Assembly (NCBI GenBank): GCA_963556195.1
Contig: OY744519.1
Coordinates: forward strand, 30,224,397 to 30,288,396
Reading direction: 5' to 3'
Origin: Sepiola atlantica
Lineage: Eukaryota > Mollusca > Cephalopoda > Sepiida > Sepiolidae
Length of the DNA: 64,000 nt
The position numbers and the translations under genes are program-made. Positions 10,241 through 20,299 of the stretch are shown one piece after another. Under the pieces are notes generated by a model, which was not told the DNA's origin, did not search any database, and was given only the letters and a program-made list of their open reading frames with translations. Numbering within the stretch: the first letter of the stretch is position 1; every line of letters begins with the position of its first letter.

Positions 10241-11222
10241 GTACTCATCGGTGTTTAAATTTTATCCATTCCACCCATCTTTTGTCCAATCCTCTCATAA
10301 TATTCTTCACCATTCAACTGACAATCCATTCATCTTATGTTATTCTCGAGTGACTTTTGGCCTTGATAATCACTATTAAAAAAGAACAAAAAACCCCTCC
10401 AACCTCAGCCACGAGAAGGAAATCGTCACTCATGTAACGTAGTTGAGCACCAAAATATAGTTTTGCCTGACGTAAAAAATTGTCCATTTTTTTCCCCAAG
10501 TTGGAACTAAACCGGGCAATCTTTGACGTGGATGCGTGAGAGGTTGGCATGATAGAAAATTCAATGAAAAACAGTAGAAGTCAAATTTCTTTTACCATTA
10601 TGGTAATCGTGGGCGCGTGGACTTTTCACACGTGTGAAATGTCATTTAAAATTGTCAAAAATATGACTGTACTCAAGAGTCTAAATAAAGAATAACTTGT
10701 ATTTGTTCTTCACACTTGTTTTCTCATTCTCGTTGGATAATAGTGGGTATGTGAGTTAGTATATATATTAGTTAAAATTATGTGGTGCAGGTGTGAGCCA
10801 TAAACAGGATGCATTGTAGACAAGGGGTCAGCAAAGATCAAGCAGGTAAATATTTGCGAAATGGACAGTGTGAGAATCATAAACTATGGTGGAATGATAT
10901 TAGATTAGTGGTTAAGAAGGGAGCAGTTGGAATCGGCAGTCGGCATGGAATAAGACGGATGTTAAAAGCTACTAAGATGACTTAGTAGCTGGAATAATTG
11001 AAGTAGAGATGTTGATCTTTTCTTCTTACTTCTTTTGGTGGCTGAAGTAATGGAAACCATTAAAAAGAACAACAAATAACTTCGTTATTTGCTCTGGGAT
11101 TTGATGTATTTCTTACATTAATTTTCAGCAAGTACATCAAGATAAGCTGCATCTTCTTCTTCCAACCTCTATAGTAAGTCATAAGCAGGATGTATTGCAG
11201 ACAAAGTGTCAGTAAAAATCAA
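10241..11222. other. Repeat-derived DNA without a recognisable gene
   Basis: 10,785-10,985 has a phrase (ATAAACAGGATGCATTGTAG, ACAAGGGGTCAG) that recurs at 11,175-11,215 and reads like decayed retroelement coding, but no domain can be assigned. The frame 10,335-10,550 (minus) is unsupported. Confidence 0.4.
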
Positions 11223-11715
11223 TACATATTTTGTATAGTACATGCATGTCTACTGACTCAACATATTTTGTATAGTACATGCATGTCTACTGACTCAACA
11301 TATTTTGTATAGTACATGCATGTCTACTGATACAACATATTTTGTATAGTACATGCATGTCTACTGACTCAACATATTTTGTATAGTACATGCATGTCTA
11401 CTGATACAACATATTTTGTATAGTACATGCATGTCTACTGATACAACATATTTTGTATAGTACATGCATGTCTACTGACTCAACATATTTTGTATAGTAC
11501 ATGCATGTCTACTGACTCAACATATTTTGTATAGTACATGCATGTCTACTGACTCAACATATTTTGTATAGTACATGCATGTCTACTGACTCAACATATT
11601 TTGTATAGTACATGCATGTCTACTGACTCAACATATTTTGTATAGTACATGCATGTCTACTGACTCAACATATTTTGTATAGTACATGCATGTCTACTGA
11701 CTCAACATATTTTGT
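11223..11715. repeat. 37-bp minisatellite, about 13 units
   Basis: Nearly identical 37-bp units contain CATATTTTGTATAGTACATG followed by CATGTCTACTGACTCAA. Each unit holds the palindrome ACATGCATGT. A variant ending TGATACAA instead of TGACTCAA occurs in scattered units. Confidence 0.95.
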
Positions 11716-12511
11716 ACTTCTGTTTTCATAACTCTTTCCCAACAATGTTTGTTGTGTTGATGAAACTGTATCAATAAAATTGATTTAAATTGTAGCCAAG
11801 TTTGTGCATATATCCAAATGATGGTAACCTGTTTTCTTCATGTCCAGCAAGGTCGGTAGGATGGATATCTATGCAACAGCCTTTAGTTGGGAACCAATTT
11901 TAGGTTTGCGAGTCGGGGTTTAAATCGGGAAGAAAATCAGAATGACGAACTTACTTGGAGGAGTAATTAATACATCTGGCCGAATCTGACTGAAATAGAA
12001 ATGTTACATAAGCAAAAAAGGGATCACCATTCTTCCACGAAATAATAACGGCTCCACAACTAAATAGATATGCAGTTTTATTTGTGGGAACACAGGAACA
12101 AAATGTTGGTTTTACAATGGGTTGATTAATGTTAAAAGACAAAATAACATATCCTGGAGTTCCTCGACTCGTTTACCGCTAGCCCGGTAGAGAGCACAGG
12201 ATATACATCTTGTCTATTTGAACGTAAAACTGGAACTGAATCGTTCTGTTTATCACGTGACTTAGTTTTTACTCCAAGACGATTCATTGCCTATGAATCT
12301 CATTGGGCGTGGGCGTGTTGCTTGTCCATGCAGTGAAGAGGCAATGGTTACATAATCGCCAGGCGAATCACAATCTCACCGCTGATCACATAGACTGATA
12401 CAAAATAGTTCGCTCATGCAACTGCTACAGTCCCTTTCCTTCACACAACAAGCTTCTAACCCCTAACCCTGACCCTAACAGGAGATTTCAATATCAACCA
12501 AGAGGCATATC
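11716..12511. other. No gene recognised; short CCCTAA-like cluster
   Basis: 12,452-12,478 reads CTAACCCCTAACCCTGACCCTAACA, a degenerate telomere-like run. The frame 11,951-12,142 (minus) has no recognisable product. Confidence 0.45.
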
Positions 12512-12572
12512 TACCAATCTGTTGTCCAGTCGATCCTCCTCTATGGCTGTGAGGCATGGAAAATGAAGGTAG
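12512..12572 (+). pseudogene. Very short LINE RT fragment
   Basis: The plus strand reads IYQSVVQSILLYGCEAWKMK, the conserved block (SVMVYGSETW type) found in the same position in other LINE copies in this window. Only about 60 bp survives. Confidence 0.55.
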
Positions 12573-13007
12573 TTCATTTGTCGGCTTAAATGCTATTTGG
12601 GTCTTGATGTTAGTGTTGAGACATAAAACAATGTAGAAATAAATGGATGAAAACGATTATTCAAAGATAACAATTTAAGATGATTTATTCAAAACATAAT
12701 GCAATGGATGATTAAATTATGATAATAATGGATTTGATATGTGATTGCTAGACCGTGATTGGTCTAGTGTCCGTGTTGGATCTCCATCCCATAATGCCAT
12801 GTTTCTAGCAAGGGCAGATAAATCTTGTTTCAAAATGTTCCTTAACAAGGGCAGATAATTTCATGGGACACAAATTTAACATAGAAATATCTTTAGATGG
12901 AGTATGATTTTCATCTAATAGAGTGATGCCATCATAGTATTAACAGAGTTCCCACCAAGAAGCACATAATGACGGCAGTGTACACAGCGTTCCATGTAAA
13001 CATGACA
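12573..13007. other. Possible minus-strand LTR or regulatory remnant
   Basis: Two AAGGGCAGATAAAT/ATT motifs lie 37 bp apart (12,810 and 12,847). TGTTGAGACA (12,612) and AATTTAACA (near 12,885) could be LTR ends, but no target duplication or TATA box was found. Confidence 0.3.
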
Positions 13008-13500
13008 CGTCACCTCTTGCTGCATCCACTAATATAATTCACCCCCGCCTCCTAAAATAAAGCGAATCTTCAGAACATCCAATCCAGAATACCGTTTTTT
13101 GGGTTCTAGATTTTCCCCCACATAAAAAAACGACCTTCTTCCCTTATGAAGAGGAAAATAAATAGGGATACATCACCTCTTGCTGCATTCACCAATATAA
13201 TCCACATACCCCCCCCCCCCCATAAAAAACGAATCGTCAGAACATCCCCACCTGAACTTAACAAAAAAGGAAACGATATATTGAGTGTGAGACAAAGGGT
13301 CTAATTAGTATTTGTATAATTCACATACCCCTCCCCCCGCCCCCTAAACAAGGAATAATCAGAACATCCCCACCTGAACATAATCTAGATCCTCGAGAGG
13401 CTCTCGGACCTTGATAAGTGGTGACGCATCAGTAAATAAACAAAAAGGAAACAATATACTTAGTGGGAGACAAAGGGTCCAATCAGCATTAGCATCTGTA
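13008..13500. repeat. Three diverged 160-bp tandem units with poly-C tracts
   Basis: Units start near 13,008, 13,163 and 13,314 and share CATCACCTCTTGCTGCAT, a C-rich run, CGTCAGAACATCC and AAAAGGAAACRATATA with GGGAGACAAAGGGTC. Confidence 0.7.
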
Positions 13501-13564
13501 GCCAGCCCCAAATCCTGATCGGTGGGATGAAACACCTCTTCATGGTGAGTAACATGGTGAGTAT

Positions 13565-13897
13565 TGATTTACTCCTCTCCAGGAGTTAGGCACGAGGCCA
13601 GTTTTTATCTTACTCCCACAAGTAAGATGTGACCCAAGGTCGGGTCGGGAAAGTGGGGTTTAAAAACTGCCTGGGCAGCCCCGTTGGCATTCCCCGGTAG
13701 GGGCGCCTCAGGCAGTAAGCAATAAACTTACTCCTCCCCAAGGAGGGGAGGCGAAGCCTGGGAGGGTGGACCTCCTAGAACTGCACAGGACAGACCCATA
13801 GACTGACGTAAATCAAGCCCCGAAGGCCAAGACAATACCAGTCTATGGGGTGCAGTATCCATCGGAACAGATACTACACTTTGATCTTAGCCAAATA
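13565..13897 (-). mobile_element. U2 snRNA-headed SINE-like element, copy 2
   Basis: This is the most complete copy by body. On the minus strand the head (13,897-13,858) reads TTTGGCTAAGATCAAAGTG then TAGTATCTGTTCCGATGG. A hairpin segment follows (CCATAGACTG...CAGTCTATGG) that is missing from the 20,803 copy. Then come the shared body (CTGTGCAGTTCTAGGAGGTC, GCCAACGGGGCTGCCCAGGC) and the tail (GGTCACATCTTACTTGTGGG, CTCCTGGAGAGGAGTAAATC). About 333 bp. Confidence 0.88.
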
Positions 13898-14205
13898 ACA
13901 CCACCCTTAGATAATAGAAGTGCATTTCAGATGGAATCGTTCTTTTACCAAAATTTTTCAAGAATAAACAAAGCTAACCATTTTTCACTTCTTTCTTGGC
14001 ACTGCCTTGATTTGGGCTGTGATAACTCTCTTCAGTTTAAGAATAGTCTGGGTTTGTTTTGATAGACATTATCTTTGAGATAAACCCACGGATAAAAATC
14101 TGGGGCAATTATGGTCCGGTGAGTGTGACGTCCATTCAGGATCACACATCTTTCTGATGAGTCGATCACCAAAGTTGCGTCTGATATTATTGAATGATAA
14201 TAAAA
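13898..14205 (+). repeat. Dispersed repeat family P
   Basis: GATAGACATTATCTTTGAGA, GATAAAAATCTGGGG, TTATGGTCCGGTGAGTGTGA and CCATTCAGGATCACAC recur directly at 35,790-35,890 and inverted at 36,070-36,190. The product, if it was ever coding, is unknown. Confidence 0.6.
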
Positions 14206-14211
14206 ACAAAA

Positions 14212-14500
14212 GCGCAGTGGATATAGTACTAAGTTAAATTTAGTTCTAAGTGATAGTCATCTGAAGGTTGAAGGTTCAATCCTCGGGCGATACGAAGAAT
14301 TGCGAATGACTGAAGACTTCTCCTAATAATGGCTGACGGAACAAGAGCATGCTACCCTCTGTGGATTAAATAAAGGGTTCTGTTCGCAATTTCGTCCAGA
14401 TTCCCGAGTTCGACAGAAATATTACCGAGTTCGAAGAAGGCCGGAGGTTACAGTAGCCGAAACACCAAGATGAGAAATGTAGTCCGAATGACCAAAATTA
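14212..14500 (+). mobile_element. Family A tRNA-derived SINE, copy 2
   Basis: The head AGCGCAGTGGATATAGTACT and the B-box GAAGGTTCAATCCTC (near 14,270) are tRNA-like. The body has GGCTGACGGAACAAGAGC, TAAATAAAGGGTTC and CCCGAGTTCGAC, and the tail has GAAGGCCGGAGGTTACAGTA and CCAAGATGAGAA. The left inverted terminus is absent here. Confidence 0.75.
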
Positions 14501-14700
14501 TGCAAAGACTATTGGACATTGATGACTGAAATTTCACGGATAAGTTTGGCATATGCTGAATTTTTTTTGTGTCAAATAGAGTTGGATTGCAGAAAGGATT
14601 ATGAATTTTATTCACGATTCCCTGAATGACATTTTTGGGGATACACGCTATACTAACCAGGATGAACATTGCTTAAATTCGATGAATTGAAAAGAACCTG
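14501..14700 (+). repeat. Dispersed repeat family R
   Basis: It contains GTTGGATTGCAGAAAGGATT, ATGAATTTTATTCACGATTC, a GACATTTTTGGGGAT block and GCTTAAATTCGATGAATT. It is nearly identical to 15,225-15,425. Confidence 0.75.
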
Positions 14701-14850
14701 TATCTTCTTCTTCATTTAACGTGTCTCTTCCATATAAGATGTAGGTTGAATGTTAGGCATGACGACACAAAGTGAATTTCTCTATGAAACTCTATAATTT
14801 AAATTGGTTTCAATGTGCCATTGCTTGAGGTCATCTTTGACTGAGTTAGT

Positions 14851-15120
14851 CTAAGTCTTTCTCGGCCTGCTTTTTCCTCGCTTAACCTCAATTGGAATTC
14901 TTATCCAACCTGAATTACATTCAACATCTCCATACCACCACAAGCAGTTGGAACGCAGAGCTGACTCCAGTCTGGGCATCTTCAGCCTCGGTAGCAGAGA
15001 TTCAAAACTAACTCTGTCGTCAAGGCGCATACCATAGATCCACCGGACCATAGCCATGTAATTCCTCTGCTTCCTTAGAAAGACCAAGCTCGGGGAAGCC
15101 CAGCATTCACTCACATCTAA
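14851..15120 (-). pseudogene. LINE reverse transcriptase C-terminal fragment
   Basis: The minus strand encodes a block with MVRWIYGMRLDDRVSFESL, LPRLKM and SALRSNCLWWYGDVE. This corresponds to the conserved MVRWMCGV...LRWFGHVER segment after the RT domain of many animal LINEs. It runs about 87 codons, has no RT palm motifs and is truncated at both ends. Confidence 0.75.
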
Positions 15121-15224
15121 TATGTCACTGCGAACATGACTGTTGTAAACTCCACTCCGAGTGACAAGTAATGTCTACATGATTTAGCCATAGAGTTATC
15201 TCCCTTACTTTGCCAGCATCAACT

Positions 15225-15425
15225 AAAAAACTATTGAACATGCACGACTGAAACTTGGTGGACAAGTTCGACATGTACTGACTCTTATTTGTACCAAACA
15301 GGGTCAGATTGCAGAAAGATTTGTGAATTTTATTCACGATTCCCTAAGTGACATTTTTGGGGAGACACTCTATGCTAACCAGAATCAACATCGCTTAAAT
15401 TCGATGAATTAAAAAGAACCTGTAT
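15225..15425 (+). repeat. Dispersed repeat family R
   Basis: Direct repeat of 14,501-14,700. The upstream 15,120-15,224 carries GAGTTATCTCCCTTA (15,193-15,207). Confidence 0.75.
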
Positions 15426-15659
15426 GTCAATATGATTTAGATATAAACTAAGCAAACAGAGATCCAAGTGGAGATGTTCTTCTTCATGGTCACCTGAAAA
15501 CGTGAACAAACAATGTAAACTCATAGGAACTTATGATGCAACCAAACCGGCCGGTGATGGTGATTGTTCTGCAGTTGAATAAGTATGATTAGACTGTAAA
15601 AAGGATTTATGAATTTTATTAACGGTTTCATGAGTGGCCTTTTTTGAGGGGGCACCCTA

Positions 15660-15990
15660 TATAATATTCCAATTTCTATGTTTTTTATATTGTAGTTAGC
15701 TGGGAAGCAGCCCCGCGGTATTGTGTTCCACAGACGGGTAGTTCTTGGAAGGAAACTTTGCTCATGGAAGTTTAGTTTAGTTTTAGGTACACATAGGAAG
15801 AAAGAAAAATTATTTACAGTGGTTGTAGCGAGACGAGTTTTTGTTGAGAAGGTTTTACAGGTGAAAACCATAGATTGGAGCTCAGTCGAGCATCTACCAT
15901 GAAAATAACGATAGAGTAGAGAAAGACTAGCACCTCTCTTCTGTGAAAAAGAGGCTGTAGGGAAGAGAAGAGGGCATCCCCCCCCCCACA
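15660..15990 (-). pseudogene. LINE RT C-terminal and 3' fragment
   Basis: The minus strand encodes GASLSLLYRYFHGRCSTELQ, then NNFSFFLCVPKTKLNFHEQS and FLPRTTRLWNTIPRGCFPA, matching the C-terminal end of the LINEs at 9,470-10,240 and 42,385-43,408. The open frame runs on to 15,521, but beyond about 15,660 the text is family R-like repeat. Dead fragment. Confidence 0.8.
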
Positions 15991-16269
15991 CACTAAATTT
16001 CAAAGTCGGTTTTGTACTCTCTCAAAGCAGAAAAGAGACTCGGGTCTCAGGCCTGAATGCAATACTTTATGTGAAAGCTTATTAGAGCTTTATATATCTT
16101 TAAAACAACGTTTGGCTCCTTCGAAATAACATTTCTAACCATCCATCCTATGTTGAATATTTGTAAAATGATTTTGAGTTCTGAATTGTATTAACGATTC
16201 CATGAATGGCATTTTTTGGGGACGGGGGGGGGGGATATCACTCTGTACAAACTAGTTTTATGTAATTTG

Positions 16270-16725
16270 AATCATTTGGTTTATTCAGACTACTATTCTC
16301 ATCTTAGATGTTATTCTCACAACGTTTCGGCCGATGCAACCTCCGATTTTCTTCAGTCAAACTCTTTTATGTCTGTAAGGACCTGCAGTGTAACGGATAT
16401 AAGTGCTAAGTAATAATCAGTTCTAAACGACAGTCTTCTGGAGGTTGAAGGTTCGATCCTCAGTGCAGGCGATACTAAGAATACAATTATGAATTATTTA
16501 GGACTTCTACCCGGTCATGTCTGACGGAATGACAGTAAGCTACCCCTGTGAATTAAATAAAGGGTTTCGCTCAAAATTCCGTACAGATTCCCGAGTTCGA
16601 CAGAAAGATTCCCGAGTTTGACAAGATGCACTTGAAGAAGGTCGGAGGTTACATCGGTCGAAACGTTGTGAGAATAACATCCAAGATAAGAACACTAGTC
16701 CAAATAATCCAAATTACTGTCCTTA
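16270..16725 (+). mobile_element. Family A composite element, copy 3 (best complete copy)
   Basis: The left terminus (16,285-16,355: TTCTCATCTTAGATGTTATT, CTCACAACGTTTCGGCCGAT, CAACCTCCGATTTTCTTCAG) is the inverted complement of the right terminus (16,632-16,700). Inside, 16,395-16,470 is tRNA-like with B-box AAGGTTCGATCCTC. A SINE body with TAAATAAAGGGTTTCG and CCGAGTTCGACAG follows. The tRNA promoter is thus enclosed by inverted repeats of about 70 bp. Confidence 0.8.
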
Positions 16726-16734
16726 TCTAAAAAA

Positions 16735-17060
16735 TCTAAAAAAAATCTGAAACACAGTTTTATGTATTTTCAATTTTTCTTTATTTTCTGCACATTTTTT
16801 TTTTTTTCCTTCACAAAAAATTAACATTTCGAACTTGACTAAACAAAAGTCCAGAATTTTTAAAATGAAAACCAATTTAAATTTAATAACATTTCTTGTC
16901 TTTTTTTCTTTTAAATGCTGTTCGTCCCAAACAAGTCATATTGCCACTGATGCATAAGGGACTACTGTGATAGGGTCCAGATTATTAGGGGAGCAATGTG
17001 GGTGGGGAGATGGGTAGCAAGATATTTGTTCACATTACATTTAAATCCAATATAAATTTA
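16735..17060 (-). repeat. LINE 3' UTR-like fragment and AT-rich DNA
   Basis: 16,915-17,050 (CCCAAACAAGTCATATTGCC, ACTGATGCATAAGGGACTAC) is a diverged copy of 1,320-1,440, beside the LINE relic there. No coding part is left. Confidence 0.55.
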
Positions 17061-17309
17061 ATAACATTTTCTATTGTCTACCCTTTTTCACACCTGTTCA
17101 TGTTGATTGGAAATTTGCACCTGCAAATGAGTCAGTGTTTCTTTCCACTGTCCAGATAAAGTGACCAATTCTTTCAGTTCTCGTTTCAGGCGGGTCAGCT
17201 GAGCCTTGTTACGTTTCTAAAAAATGTCCATAAGAAGAAAAATGACCTAATGCAGTTTGAATAAAAACCAAGACGATAATCGACTTCTAACTAAATAATA
17301 AATTTGGAT

Positions 17310-17870
17310 TATTCGGACTACTGTTCTCATCTTGGATGTCATTCTCACAACGTTTCGACCGATGTAACCTCTGACCTTCTTCACTTGCATCTTGTCGAAC
17401 TCTGGAATCTTTATGTCGAATTTGTGAATTTATATCGAATTTCGAACTGAACCCTTTATTTAATCCATGAGGGTAGATTGTTCTCGTTCCATCAGCCGTG
17501 ACCAGGTAAAACTCTTAAATAAGTGATTTTTATTTTATGATTAGTATCGCCTGTAGTGAGGATTGAACCTTCCACCTCTAGAAAACTGTCCAGTATCACT
17601 TGTAGTGTACTACAGGCGATACTAACTAAGCATAAAATAAAAATTATTTACTTAATACTTCTACCCGGTCATGGCTGACGAAACAAGAACAATCTACCTC
17701 TGTGGATTAAATAAAGCGTTCAGTGTGAAATTCAGTATAAATTCCCGAGTTCGACAACATTCACCTGAAGAAGGTCAAAGGTTACATTGACAGAAACGTT
17801 GTTGTGAGAATCATATCCAAGATGAGAATGATAGTCTAAATAATACAAATTAATTATCAATCTTCATCTA
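17310..17870. mobile_element. Family A element arranged as a full-length hairpin
   Basis: 17,310-17,575 is an inverted family A copy and 17,605-17,870 a direct one. They meet near 17,590, where CTGTAGTGAGGATTGAACCT faces CTACAGGCGATACTAAC. The whole 560 bp can fold on itself. The B-box (inverted, AGGATTGAACCTTCC) is present in the left half only. Confidence 0.8.
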
Positions 17871-18029
17871 AAAAGTTCCAAAACATAATTAATAAATCCT
17901 TGTGTCATAACTTATAAACAAATGGTAAAATTACGAAAGCGCCACATGATTACCAGGGTTAGATTACCAAGATTTGATTACTAAGAAAAGTGAAAAGCCC
18001 CTCACAGAAAACAAAGAAAGGAATTTAGA

Positions 18030-18502
18030 ATCTTGGCCAAAGTCCTCAATTTCACTTACTTGGAACTTTGAGAAACCAGTTAACAAAAGGGGCAACCTCC
18101 GGCCCTCGGGCCATATCCGGCCTACGAAGGCTTAGCGTCCGGTCCGCCACTCTGCTAGGCTTTATTATTGCAATCCGGCCTGCGGACCTCCCAGTAAAAC
18201 TTATATCATTTTGAAAATGAAGTACACAAAGTCTCACCTTCGCTCCCAACTCTTGGACCGCCACCTCAATGACATTCTTCTGTTGTCTACCTCAACCATC
18301 GAGCCAGACATGGAAATACTTCTTCATGGCAAACAGCACCAGCAGTCTCATTGATTTGTAGAGTGTTCAATGCCATTTTTGTACAATTTATTCATGTAAA
18401 CAAAATATAGTAATTCTGAGATTTCGTTTTTCACTCCGACCCGCGATCTCCTTCCAAAAGTCTCATCTGGCCCTCACTCTGAAAAGGTTGCCCGCCCCTG
18501 GG
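18030..18502 (-). mobile_element. hAT-like element end with transposase-like debris
   Basis: The right end, read on the minus strand, begins CAGGGGCGGGCAACCTTTTC, a classic hAT terminus. The other end is not clear: GGGGCAACCTCCGGCCCTCG occurs internally at 18,090. No intact transposase frame remains; the short minus frame 18,052-18,264 is not convincing. Confidence 0.55.
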
Positions 18503-18554
18503 ATAAACCATGACGTTCTATAATATATTATATGTGATAAATCTGTCTATTAAC

Positions 18555-19480
18555 AAATGTTAATCAGGAGGAGCAACTAAAACAAAAAGTTGTTTTCGTT
18601 TCATTAAGCAAAACAGGATTTCTAATTTTAAGGTATCCAAAGAAATATTTATATTTGAAGTATAATGTTTTAATTCAATTGAGTTTTATATAGATTGTAA
18701 AAAACAACTTTTGATTCAATAATAATACGTATTTTCATTTATTTATCTTTCAACACATCTTCTTATCCTCAGATATGGGTCAGAATTGACAAATGTTTAT
18801 AAGGAAGGAACAACTAAGAGAAAATTTATTTTCCATTAGAACGCCATGTTGTTTTCGTTTCGTTGAACAGAATTTTTAATCTCAAGATATTCCAAAAGAT
18901 ATTTACATTTGGAGTAGAATTTTCTAATTCAATTGAAGTGATAAATATCAGATTTATTTTATTTTGTTATATTTTTATGTAGATTGTAAAAAAAACAACT
19001 TTTGGTTCAATAATAATACGTATTTTCATTTATTTATCTTTCAACACATCTTCAGATCCTCAGATATGGGTCAGAATTTTATTCGATGTATTTTCAAATA
19101 TAGGTGACTTAATTTCCTTCCAAAATCTATGAAAATCAAACATTTGTCAATAGGTCTCCAGTCATGCTTCTAAACTGAGCCATGAAGTGGCCTGTAGTAT
19201 AGAACGCCATGGCTTGACCTCATACTGCACAAAGGAACAAAGAAAAATATGCCTGGGAAATTGTGCATCGCCCACCATATTCTCCAGAATTTTTACCAAC
19301 ATTTAGAAACTCTTAAAATTCTGCAAAATCATTTGAGTACCTTAAGACTTTTTGGGAATTGAAAGAAAATAATCGGAAATCTGTGAAAATCAAACATTTG
19401 TCAATTGGCCTCCAGTCGTGCTTCTCAGCTGCGTTATGAAGTGACCTGTAGTATAGAACGCCATTGGATAAACCCTCAGC
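18555..19480. repeat. Two adjacent imperfect duplications
   Basis: 18,555-18,790 is repeated at 18,810-19,080 (shared: GTTGTTTTCGTTTC, AACAACTTTTG, TTCAATAATAATACGTATTT, ATCCTCAGATATGGGTCAGA). Then 19,120-19,215 is repeated at 19,375-19,470 (GAAAATCAAACATTTGTCAA, CCTGTAGTATAGAACGCCAT). Confidence 0.75.
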
Positions 19481-19669
19481 TTTCTGATGAAATTACACAG
19501 GAGCTTCATCAATGAGATTCTGATGACCAGAAAACAAAGATGGCCACTGAAATGCTTATTTTTCTGAAGCATAAATTCTCGTTCTTTGTTTTATGTTTAT
19601 ATTTTCAGAAATGTTGGTCTTAATATTAAAAACATTTCATTAAAATATTCTCTTTGTATAAATGTCAAT

Positions 19670-20200
19670 ATGTGTGTGTGTGTGTTCCTTATAGAAATAA
19701 AGGTTAGAGAATTTACATAAAAACTATAAGTGTATTCTTATGTAAAATTTTCCGGAGAAGACAATGGAAGTGGTCCTGAATCTCTAAGTGTCCCCCTAAG
19801 GGAACTACGAGGGCAGAACCTCCCTTAAAACTTCAAATACATTCTATTTTGCTAAAAGAATAATTGGGGGGGGGGGAAGAACTTCCCCTTAAAACTTTAA
19901 ATATATCCTATCTTTGATGAAATTCAAGTCATATATATAAAATTCTCCGGGGAAGACAATGGAAGTTGTCACGAATCTACATTATCCTCCATGTGCCGAA
20001 TCCTTACCCCCCTCCCACAAATGAGCCACAGGGGGCAAAACCTCTTTAAAACTTCAAATACATATATCTGGTTTTAATGAAATTTAGAAATATTTATAAT
20101 TTATGTCTTCGTAAGTATTTATAATTTATGTCTAAGACACTCATGCAGAGAGTTTTTCTCAAATTTCAGCTTCTTACGACTATATTAGGGGACGAAACGT
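19670..20200. repeat. (TG)n tract and diverged direct repeats
   Basis: A short TG run lies at about 19,671-19,684. CTCCGGGGAAGACAATGGAA and AAAACTTCAAATACAT type blocks occur at about 19,750-19,850, 19,945-20,065. No gene is supported. Confidence 0.55.
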
Positions 20201-20299
20201 GGGGTGGGGGAAGTAAAAAAAAAAGGAAGTAATATGATGTTCTAAGTATTTCTATCTTTTGTTTTGTTTTTAAACAAAACAGGATTCCCCTCAGTTTAC

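Noticed and set aside
11223..11715. CRISPR array
   Set aside because: Units are contiguous identical repeats without spacers, in an animal-like genome context.
16633..16690. Active hammerhead ribozyme in family A
   Set aside because: The CTGANGA and GAAAC core words are there, but an extra A disturbs stem II, stem III has a C-A mismatch, and stem I does not pair; reported only as a motif.
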